Assembly (NCBI GenBank): GCA_963817785.1
Contig: CAWFPL010000008.1
Span: forward strand, 1,635,468 to 1,699,467
DNA length: 64,000 nt
Direction: 5' to 3'
Source of the DNA: JAKALD01 sp963817785
GTDB taxonomy: Bacteria; Pseudomonadota; Gammaproteobacteria; Burkholderiales; SG8-39
The notes beneath the pieces are model-generated. The model saw only the letters and a list, made by a program, of their open reading frames with translations, had not been told where the DNA came from and did not search any database. The position numbers were made by a program, and so were the translations under genes. Below, piece by piece: positions 58,329 to 64,000 of the stretch; the first letter of the stretch is position 1; each line of letters begins with the position of its first letter.

Positions 58329-59213
58329 ATGGCACACAAGCCCAGGCTCCCCTCCGAACGGGTGCCCTACTCCGCGATCGTCGACCGCGCGCCGTTGAAA
58401 CTTCCCCACGGCGCGCGCATGGCCGTGTGGACCATCGTCAACATCGAAGAATGGTCCATCGAGCGCAACATGCCGCGCACCGTCCTGCCCCCGCCGATGG
58501 GCCAGCCGCTGCAGCCCGACCTGCCAAACTGGGCCTGGCACGAGTACGGCATGCGGGTCGGGTTCTGGCGCATCGCCGATTGCCTGCGGCGGTTCAAGGT
58601 GACGCCCACCTTCGCCGTCAACGGCTCGGTGCTCAAGAGCTACCCGCGGATCGCCGAAGCCGCTTTGGCCGCCGGCTGGGAATTCATGGGCCACGGCTAC
58701 CTGCAGGGCCCGATGCACCATCTCGACGACCAGCGCAAAGCCATCCGCGACACCGTCGACATCATCAAAGACTTCACCGGCAAGCCCCCGCGCGGCTGGG
58801 AAAGCCCGGGCCTGACCGAGACCTACGACACCATCGACCTGCTGCACGAAGAAGGCATCGAATACGTCGCCGACTGGGTGCTCGACGACCAGCCGGTGAG
58901 AATCCAGACCTCGAGGGGGTCTATTGTTTCGGTGCCCTACACGCTGGAAGTCAACGACATCCCGATGGGCGTGCTGCAGCACCTGCCGGCGGAAGAAATG
59001 TTCCGGCGCGGGGCCGCGCAGTTCGACCGGCTGTACGAGGAAAGCGCGAAGATCACGCGGGTGATGGCGATCAGCACCCATGCGTACATCACCGGGGTGG
59101 CGCATCGGATCGGGTGGCTGGAGAGGCTGTACGAGCACATCGCGAAAAAGCCGGGGGCGGTGATGTGGACGGGCGAGCAGATTCTTGACTGGTACCTGAC
59201 GCAGAGGGGGTGA
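58329..59213 (+). CDS. polysaccharide deacetylase-family hydrolase, PuuE/allantoinase-like
   Basis: A 294-residue NodB-fold hydrolase. The start of the fold reads GARMAVWTIVNIEEWSIERNM, where the usual TxDD motif is replaced by NIEEW, as in the PuuE (allantoinase-like) subgroup. Later come VTPTFAVNGSVLKSYP, WEFMGHGYLQGPMHHL, PPRGWESPGLTETYDTIDLL, EEGIEYVADWVLDDQP and STHAYITGVAHRIGWLERLYEHI. It probably hydrolyses an amide or ring C-N bond. Last gene of the operon that begins with the importer; it starts 11 nt after the LLM gene. Together with the molybdenum hydroxylase this suggests degradation of a nitrogenous compound. Confidence 0.85.
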   Translation: MAHKPRLPSERVPYSAIVDRAPLKLPHGARMAVWTIVNIEEWSIERNMPRTVLPPPMGQPLQPDLPNWAWHEYGMRVGFWRIADCLRRFKVTPTFAVNGSVLKSYPRIAEAALAAGWEFMGHGYLQGPMHHLDDQRKAIRDTVDIIKDFTGKPPRGWESPGLTETYDTIDLLHEEGIEYVADWVLDDQPVRIQTSRGSIVSVPYTLEVNDIPMGVLQHLPAEEMFRRGAAQFDRLYEESAKITRVMAISTHAYITGVAHRIGWLERLYEHIAKKPGAVMWTGEQILDWYLTQRG

Positions 59214-59576
59214 GGGTTGCGGTGGGTGGTGGCGGGTCGGACCGGAGCCGCACACCGTATTCGGTAGATCTTTTGCGGCCGCTGTAATTCCTCGAGTAGA
59301 TCGCCTCGCGCACCCGCTCGAGTGGGCGAGGGTTTTGCGGCTTGTCCTGCGCCGTGGGTTAACCGGCAGGCGAATCAGGGTGTTGTTCCGTCTTTAGCCT
59401 GATATCGCAGGGCCTATGTGCGGGGGCCGCACTCTAAGGCCTTGAGTAAAGGGACCGTTGACGCACGGTCGGGCGGCGCGGACGATGTTATCCGGCTACT
59501 TTTCGTATCCATATAACGTTATGCCGCAGGACAGTCCGGCCTTGACATGTCTTATATGGTATAGGCACAATGTGGC
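59214..59576. other. border between core genes and the accessory region
   Basis: 363 bp with no recognisable gene. The base composition drops and becomes uneven. At 59518-59526 GTTATGCCG could be the left boundary of a gene cassette, because its reverse complement nearly recurs at the start of the attC-like site (CGGCATAGC, 60112-60120). I see no integrase gene and no attI. Confidence 0.45.
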
Positions 59577-59858
59577 ATGTGGCGCATCGAAGAGCACCGC
59601 CGCGTCGATAAGCAGCTCTCGGCGGCGCCCCGGGAGATCTTGAAGCGGTATGAGAAGTGGAAGGATATCGCCATGCTTTCCGGGCCGCCGGGCCTTCGTC
59701 TGATTGGGGGGTTCAACGACGAGGCGTTGTCCGGGAAGTGGAATGGCTATCGGTCCTCACGACTCGGGTTGCAGTACCGAGTTTTTTACCGCGCGGTGCC
59801 CAGCGAGCAGCTTTTCCAGGTGGTCTCGATCATCGCACACGACTATCGGAGGCCGTAA
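59577..59858 (+). CDS. RelE/ParE-type toxin of a type II toxin-antitoxin pair
   Basis: A 93-residue basic protein with the RelE/ParE fold: WRIEEHRRVDKQLSAAPREILKRYEKW at the N-terminus, LIGGFNDEALSGKWNGYRSSRL and LQYRVFYRAVPSEQLFQVVSIIAHDYRR at the C-terminus. The YRVFYR and the final YR segment are typical of RelE-like toxins that cut mRNA on the ribosome. The antitoxin follows immediately (59859). The toxin-first order matches HigBA-type systems. A TTGACA (59542) lies upstream, but a well-spaced -10 is not clear. Confidence 0.85.
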   Translation: MWRIEEHRRVDKQLSAAPREILKRYEKWKDIAMLSGPPGLRLIGGFNDEALSGKWNGYRSSRLGLQYRVFYRAVPSEQLFQVVSIIAHDYRRP

Positions 59859-60119
59859 ATGAAGCAGTTTCGTCCCGCGAAGAAACGCATCACCGTCTCG
59901 GCCGGCGAATCCGTGCGCATCATTCGCGAGTTGCAGGGCCTCAGCCAGAATCAACTCGCGCAGCGCACGGGCATTCCCCAGGCCACTCTTTCGGCGATCG
60001 AGAACGACCGTGTTCGCCTGGGTGTGGAGCGCGCAAAGGTGCTCGCGCGAGCCCTCAAGTGCCATCCCGCCGTGCTGGTCTTCCCTGGATGGGAAGATCA
60101 TCTTCAAACTGCGGCATAG
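59859..60119 (+). CDS. XRE-family antitoxin (HigA-type)
   Basis: An 86-residue protein with an XRE helix-turn-helix: ESVRIIRELQGLSQNQLAQRTGIPQATLSAIENDRV, the recognition helix being QATLSAIEN. The C-terminal part (VERAKVLARALKCHPAVLVFPG) should bind the toxin. It starts directly after the toxin stop, so the pair is coupled, and it probably represses its own promoter. Its stop lies inside the left edge of an attC-like structure, suggesting that the pair forms an integron gene cassette. Confidence 0.87.
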   Translation: MKQFRPAKKRITVSAGESVRIIRELQGLSQNQLAQRTGIPQATLSAIENDRVRLGVERAKVLARALKCHPAVLVFPGWEDHLQTAA

Positions 60120-60172
60120 CCCGCTGCTGCAGCCGACGCGCTGAAGCGCGCGGCTGAGCGCCACGTTAGAGC
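60112..60172 (+). other. attC-like integron recombination site
   Basis: About 61 bp. Left core CGGCATAGC (60112-60120), inner left arm CAGCCGACGCG (60130-60140), loop, inner right arm CGCGCGGCTG (60147-60156), then CACGTTAGAGC with right core GTTAGAG (60165-60171). The inner arms pair as AGCCG/CGGCT plus CGCGC/GCGCG with one unpaired A, the bulge position typical of attC sites such as that of aadA1. The core GTTRRRY is met except for the last base. It follows the antitoxin stop. The left core is imperfect (AGC rather than AAC). Confidence 0.65.
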
Positions 60173-60241
60173 GCAATTTCAAGCGCTGGGGTTCGCCACG
60201 CGTGGTAGGTAGAAACACAAGCTTCGAGGGAGGGAGAAGCG

Positions 60242-60425
60242 ATGCCAAGTGGCCGGAAGGCAAGGAATGTGGAGTTTATGGGGCGACTCATGGACGTCTT
60301 CGGCTACGATGGGGTGTCCGAATTCGCACGCGCATGCGGCAAGAAGACATCAAACATGAGCCGGTACCTCAGGGGTACGCTGTACCCCGGCGAAAGCGTT
60401 CTGAGGACTTCAGTTACCCACCTAG
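60242..60425 (+). pseudogene. 5' part of an HTH plus GIY-YIG gene, interrupted by an insertion sequence
   Basis: ATG 60242 (good ribosome-binding site GAGGGAGGGAGAAG) encodes MPSGRKARNVEFMGRLMDVF, then GVSEFARACGKKTSNMSRYLRGTLYPGESVLRT-like HTH sequence. The helix-turn-helix resembles XRE/CI types. At codon 60 (CTA, 60422) the reading frame meets the insertion sequence. Joining codon 61 across the element (G at 60425 with GC at 62510-62511) restores a single frame of 179 residues that continues at 62512. The intact gene would have lain in the cassette after the attC-like site. Confidence 0.75.
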
Positions 60426-62505
60426 CCTGGATTTCCACGGCCAGGGATTACCCTAACGGCGGCGCCTTGCCCGCCTGTAGATTTGCCTGCTAATTCGATT
60501 GGGATCGGGTCGCCGTCGTTAGCCGTGTAGTGCGCCTACGGGCCGACATTCGGCCTGCTTGGGGGTGGGCCAATGCGACGGGCGCAGGGTGCGTGAGGGG
60601 CGACGGCCCGTGCCTTCGTGGCCGGTATTCATAGGGGCGAGTGGCTCCACCATGGGTAGTGGCGGGTCCAGCTCTTGACAACCATAGGTTGTATGGAGCA
60701 CTATGCATGGGTGGGTATAGGCGCACCTAAGGACATAACGGCCTGCCGCCGCTTCTTCGCGCAGCCCTCCCACCCGCGCCAGCGCATGTACGAGGCGCTG
60801 CGCGCCTACTTCCTGGAGGGCCGTTCCTCGCAGCAAGTGGCGCGCGCCTTCGGCTATAGCGCCGGTTCGTTTCGCGTGCTCTGCCACGCCTTCCGCCGCA
60901 ATCGCGATCCGCAGTTCTTTGTTTCCCCCACACCGGGGCCGCGCGAGCAGCCCAAGAAGTCCAAAGCGCACGATCTGGTGATTGCCTTGCGCAAGCAGAA
61001 CCATTCGGTCTACGAGATCGCCGAGGCGCTCAAGGAGCACGCGTCCCCGTTGAGCCCCACGGCGGTGCGCGAGCTGCTGCGCGCGGAGGGCTTTGCCCCC
61101 TTGCCGCGGCGCCTGGACGAGGAGCGCCCGGCGCGGCCGCGGCCCACGGTGGAGCCGGTGGCCGACGTGCGCGGCTTCGCGCTGGGGGCGCCAACCGAAT
61201 TTGCCACGCGCTGCGGCGGGTTGTTCTTGTTCCTGCCCGATCTGGTGCGCCTCGAGGTGGCAAGGCTCGCGGCGGCGGCTCGACTGCCGGGCTCGGTGAT
61301 GATCCCGGCCGAACACGCCTTACGGGCAGCGCTTGCGCTCAAGCTCTGGTCGATCGAACGCAAGAGCCACGTGATGGCGCTGGTGGCCGATCCGGGCTTG
61401 GCGCTCTTTTGTGGGTTGAACGCGATCCCGAAGAAGAGCTACCTCTCGGAGTACTCCTCGCGCCTCGGGCACGCCAAGACGACGAGCCTGTTGGCCGCCT
61501 GGCACCGCGCGGTGGCTCAGGAGAGCCTCTTTGCTGGCGCTTCGTTCAATCTGGACTTCCACTCGGTGCCCTACTATGGCGAGGACCCGCAGATCGAGCG
61601 CCATTACGTCTCGATGCGCAGCCGCGCGCAGCCCTCGGTGCTCGCCTTCCTGGCGCAGGACGCCGACGGACAGGCCTTTTGCTACTCCAACGCCGATCTG
61701 CGCAAGGGCGAAGAAGCCGAAGAGATCTTTCGCTTCATCGCCTTCTGGAAGAAACACCACGGGGAGCCTCCGCGCCACCTGGTGTTCGACTCGCGGCTGA
61801 CCACCTACGCGCATCTGGCGCGGCTCGATGCCATGCGCATCGGCTTCATCACGCTGCGGCGCCGCTCGGCGAGTCTGCTCGCCGAGATCTCTGCCTTGGC
61901 GCCTTCGGCCTGGCGCCGCGTGGCGCTGGACGTACCGGCGCGCAAGTACAAGAGCCCGCGCGTGTTCGAGCAAGCCGTAGCGCTCGAAGGCGCCACGTTT
62001 CGCCAATTGTTCATCCTCGAGCTCGGTCACGAGGAACCGACGATCCTCTTGAGCAACGATCGGCACTCGAGCCCGGCCAAGCTCATCACCCGCTATGCGC
62101 AGCGCATGCTCATCGAGAACGCGCTCTCCGATGCGGTGCGGTTCTTTCACATGGATGCGCTGTCCTCGGCGGTCGGTCTCAAGGTGGATTTCGACATGGC
62201 GCTGCTGGTCATCGCCAGCGGCCTGTACCGCCTCCTGGCGCGGCGCATGCGCGGCTACGCCGAGGCTCAGGCGCGCCATATCTTCCGTGACCTCATCGAT
62301 ACCCCGGCCGATGTCGCCATCTCCGAACGCGAGGTCCACGTGCGCTTCCACCGCCGCGCGCACCTCCCGATCATCATCGCTTCCGGGCTACTGGACTCAC
62401 CGGTCAAGGTGCCTTGGTGGGACAATCACACGCTGCGCATGAGCGCGTAGCCCTCGCGACAAAATGCTCGGGTGTTAGGTCAATGCCGGGGCGTGGAAAT
62501 CCAGG
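60426..62505 (+). mobile_element. insertion sequence with imperfect terminal inverted repeats and CTAG target duplication
   Basis: A 2,080-bp element. The left end CCTGGATTTCCACG (60426-60439) is exactly inverted at the right end (62492-62505), and similarity continues to about 32 bp with mismatches. It is flanked by CTAG on both sides (60422-60425 and 62506-62509), a 4-bp target duplication. Removing the element and one CTAG restores a 179-codon gene. It carries one transposase gene. No second coding region is visible. Confidence 0.85.
60693..62450 (+). CDS. DDE transposase of the 2.1-kb insertion sequence (IS4-superfamily-like)
   Basis: A 585-residue transposase (591 if it starts at TTG 60675). 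The N-terminal part has an HTH-like region (VARAFGYSAGSFRVLCHAF) and a linker. Catalytic residues are suggested at FNLDFHSVPYYGED (D), LVFDSRLTTYAHL (D) and YAQRMLIENALSDAVRF (E). The last fits the Y-x2-R-x3-E signature of the IS4 superfamily, with Val where Lys is expected. The exact family is uncertain: the protein is longer than IS1380 or IS701 types, although a 4-bp duplication is compatible with both. Confidence 0.82.
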   Translation: MEHYAWVGIGAPKDITACRRFFAQPSHPRQRMYEALRAYFLEGRSSQQVARAFGYSAGSFRVLCHAFRRNRDPQFFVSPTPGPREQPKKSKAHDLVIALRKQNHSVYEIAEALKEHASPLSPTAVRELLRAEGFAPLPRRLDEERPARPRPTVEPVADVRGFALGAPTEFATRCGGLFLFLPDLVRLEVARLAAAARLPGSVMIPAEHALRAALALKLWSIERKSHVMALVADPGLALFCGLNAIPKKSYLSEYSSRLGHAKTTSLLAAWHRAVAQESLFAGASFNLDFHSVPYYGEDPQIERHYVSMRSRAQPSVLAFLAQDADGQAFCYSNADLRKGEEAEEIFRFIAFWKKHHGEPPRHLVFDSRLTTYAHLARLDAMRIGFITLRRRSASLLAEISALAPSAWRRVALDVPARKYKSPRVFEQAVALEGATFRQLFILELGHEEPTILLSNDRHSSPAKLITRYAQRMLIENALSDAVRFFHMDALSSAVGLKVDFDMALLVIASGLYRLLARRMRGYAEAQARHIFRDLIDTPADVAISEREVHVRFHRRAHLPIIIASGLLDSPVKVPWWDNHTLRMSA

Positions 62506-62865
62506 CTAGGCGAGTGGACAGTAAGAGCGCTGAAAGAACTTGAAGCGATACCCGCCAACATCAACTCTTTGCCTACAGATGCTGGCATATACATACTTTT
62601 TGACTCTGGGGGCCAAGTTCTCTATCTGGGCAAAGCGTCGAACCTGCGTGCGGAGGTTCGCCAAACCTTGGGACGCAAAGTACCGGTGTCCATCCGATTT
62701 TCGCCTCACCTAAAGAAGAACTCGTATCCCACGCTCAAGTCGCTAACCACTCACATATCGCTGTACGCGGTGGAATCCGCTCGCCTTCGGCACAACTTGG
62801 AAGCTTTGCTGCTTAGGATCTTTGCCAATCAAACTCACAACCAAAACTTCGGGCATTTCAGTTAG
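62506..62865 (+). pseudogene. 3' part of the interrupted gene: GIY-YIG nuclease domain
   Basis: After the element the frame continues EWTVRALKELEAIPANINSL, then the GIY-YIG core: DAGIYILFDSGGQVLYLGKA, SNLRAEVRQTL and HNLEALLLRIFANQTHN. The catalytic Tyr residues, the Arg in LRAEVR and the Glu in NLEAL are all present, so the domain itself looks intact. It has lost its promoter, start and HTH domain. GC content is lower than in core genes. GCGCTCTAAC after its stop (62868-62877) is the exact complement of GTTAGAGCGC at 60165. Confidence 0.75.
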
Positions 62866-62890
62866 GGCGCTCTAACCAACGGGGGAAGAT

Positions 62891-63469
62891 ATGGCTGCAA
62901 CCGTACCTTACGTAGTCCAGCCAGGGAGCATCGTAAAGATTCTCGAAAAGGCGCGGGATGCCAAGACCCCTGATCGCTTCAATCAAGATTTCCTAGAAAC
63001 CAAATTAGGGTTTCGAGGTGGAAATTATCGGCAGTTCATTCCGTTCGCGAAGAAACTTGGTTTTCTCAATAGCGACGGGACACCAACCGACCTGTACAAG
63101 CGCTACAGAAATCCCCCCACCTCGAAAGCGGCGATGGCACAAGCGGTTCGCAACGGCTATCGGGAGATATTTGAGCGCAATGAGTACGCGAACAACTTGA
63201 ACAGGGAGCAGTTCAAAGGACTTGTCGTTGAAATAACTGGGCTCGAGCAAAAAGATCGAATCGTGCAGTTGATATGCCAGACCTTCGAATCACTGAGAGC
63301 AATGTCAGACTTTGAGTCCAAGCTTCCTCAAACAGCTACTGACGATGCTGAGCCTGACAAAGTCGAAGGAGGCGACAAAGAGAAAGCCGCCCGGAAAGAA
63401 TCTGCGGCCGGTCTACGTGACTTCGATATGAATCTTTCGTACACCATCAATCTATTGAGTATTTCCTAA
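62891..63469 (+). CDS. DUF5343-like protein, probably truncated at the C-terminus
   Basis: A 192-residue protein starting at ATG 62891: GSIVKILEKARDAKTPDRFNQDFLETKLGF, then AKKLGFLNSDGTPTDLYKRY, NEYANNLNREQF and LVVEITGLEQKD. The layout matches DUF5343 proteins, found in mobile and defence-associated contexts. The C-terminal FDMNLSYTINLLSIS ends abruptly where relatives continue with about 30 more residues. The break coincides with the left border of an IS630-type element (about 63453). Base composition is AT-richer than the core. It starts 25 nt after the GIY-YIG gene, suggesting a former two-gene unit. Function unknown. Confidence 0.72.
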   Translation: MAATVPYVVQPGSIVKILEKARDAKTPDRFNQDFLETKLGFRGGNYRQFIPFAKKLGFLNSDGTPTDLYKRYRNPPTSKAAMAQAVRNGYREIFERNEYANNLNREQFKGLVVEITGLEQKDRIVQLICQTFESLRAMSDFESKLPQTATDDAEPDKVEGGDKEKAARKESAAGLRDFDMNLSYTINLLSIS

Positions 63470-64000
63470 CCTCGTGACAACCGAATTGTTCCTCATGCGT
63501 TACTCGGGTGTTGGCATAACATCGGAGTTTGCGCATGAAGACGAAGAACAAAATCGATGCCGGGGCGAAGCGCCGGGTGCGGGCGGCGCGGCTGCTTCAG
63601 GCCGGTCACGCTCCCGCGCAGGTGGCTGCTATGGTGGGCGCGCCGCGCCAGACGGTATACCGCTGGAAGGGCGTGCTGGAGTCCGAGGGAATCGATGCGC
63701 TTCGGAGCGTGAGCAAGGGCGGGCGTCCCGCCCGACTCGGTGCCGAGGAACTGTCCAAGCTGCAAGTAGCTTTGCTCGAAGGCCCGACGGCGCACGGCTT
63801 TGGCACGTCGCTCTGGACGATCAAGCGGGTGCGCGTGTTTATCGAGCGGCGCTTCGGCGTTCACTACAGCGAGGTTCATGTCTGGCGGTTGCTCGGGCAG
63901 TTGGGCTTCTCCAGCCAGAAGCCCGATCGGCGTGCGCTGGAGCGCGATGATGTGGCCATCGAGCATTGGAAGCGGCACACCTGGCCCGGGCTTAAAAAAA
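63453..64000 (+). mobile_element. IS630-family element, truncated by the right window edge
   Basis: Begins at about 63453, where the DUF5343 frame loses similarity at a TA dinucleotide (63453-63454), the IS630 target. It carries an IS630-type transposase gene and continues past the window. I could not define the terminal inverted repeat because the right end is not visible. Confidence 0.65.
63535..64000 (+). CDS. IS630-family transposase, N-terminal part, cut by window edge
   Basis: Starts at ATG 63535 (MKTKNKIDAGAKRRVRAARL). The N-terminal winged-helix region is AAMVGAPRQTVYRWKGVLESEG, followed by SVSKGGRPARLGAEELSKLQ, LWTIKRVRVFIERRFGVHYS and VHVWRLLGQLGFSSQKPDRRAL, all standard IS630 blocks. 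155 codons are visible; the DDE catalytic part lies outside the window. Ends in ERDDVAIEHWKRHTWPGLKK. Confidence 0.87.
   Translation, partial: MKTKNKIDAGAKRRVRAARLLQAGHAPAQVAAMVGAPRQTVYRWKGVLESEGIDALRSVSKGGRPARLGAEELSKLQVALLEGPTAHGFGTSLWTIKRVRVFIERRFGVHYSEVHVWRLLGQLGFSSQKPDRRALERDDVAIEHWKRHTWPGLKK

Noticed and set aside
62868..62877. A second full attC site after the GIY-YIG gene
   Set aside because: GCGCTCTAAC complements the cassette start exactly, but the remaining arms of an attC are missing before the next gene start at 62891.

Overview
The window looks like a chromosomal segment of a GC-rich betaproteobacterium. The evidence is the block exbB-exbD-lpxK-trm112-kdsB running away from xseA, together with the style of alaS, aroG, trxC and a Liv-type ABC transporter. 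I see no rRNA, tRNA or CRISPR array. Two normally intact genes, alaS and an ECF sigma factor, carry frameshifts. The alaS case suggests draft sequence error rather than biology.

Layout. 1-7.7 kb: envelope and housekeeping genes (kdsB to exbB on the minus strand; xseA, cobalamin adenosyltransferase, a SIMPL protein, a HAD dehalogenase, an orphan receiver and RidA on the plus strand). 7.7-13.1 kb: a coupled minus-strand operon of the rSAM/selenodomain (arsenosugar) type: arsS, a phosphoesterase, a membrane-flavoprotein fusion and two glycosyltransferase-like genes. 13.2-17.0 kb: a bufferin copper-buffering operon (bufA, DUF692 bufB, bufC, DoxX) facing an ECF sigma/anti-sigma pair, with matching promoter-like sites between them. 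17.5-23.6 kb: a flavoprotein-SelD fusion, copZ, cueR and copA with two MerR-type promoters. 23.6-33.7 kb: accessory genes (peroxiredoxin, MFS, two carboxymuconolactone-decarboxylase-type proteins, DehI, a MetE-like protein, a five-heme cytochrome and a methyltransferase) mixed with gene debris, including a collapsed second copy of arsS-phosphoesterase. 33.7-38.0 kb: a sulfur/persulfide module (ArsR-rhodanese, VTT-rhodanese, DsrE, SQR-like) with a palindromic operator. 38.1-48.1 kb: glycolipid genes, aroG behind a textbook transcription attenuator, an AAA ATPase, trxC and alaS.

48.2-59.2 kb: a molybdenum hydroxylase (three subunits), then a tandem hairpin repeat, then a Liv-type importer, a flavin monooxygenase and a PuuE-like deacetylase. 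This resembles an uptake and catabolic unit for an unidentified, possibly nitrogenous, compound.

59.2-64 kb: accessory DNA. A RelE/HigA pair is followed by a structure that fits an integron attC site, then by a 179-codon HTH plus GIY-YIG gene split by a 2,080-bp insertion sequence with a 4-bp target duplication. A DUF5343 gene comes next, apparently truncated by an IS630-family element that runs off the right edge.

The observations I rate highest are the aroG leader, the attC/cassette region with its interrupted HTH/GIY-YIG gene, the bufferin/ECF promoter set, the hairpin repeat, and the fused arsS-phosphoesterase remnant.
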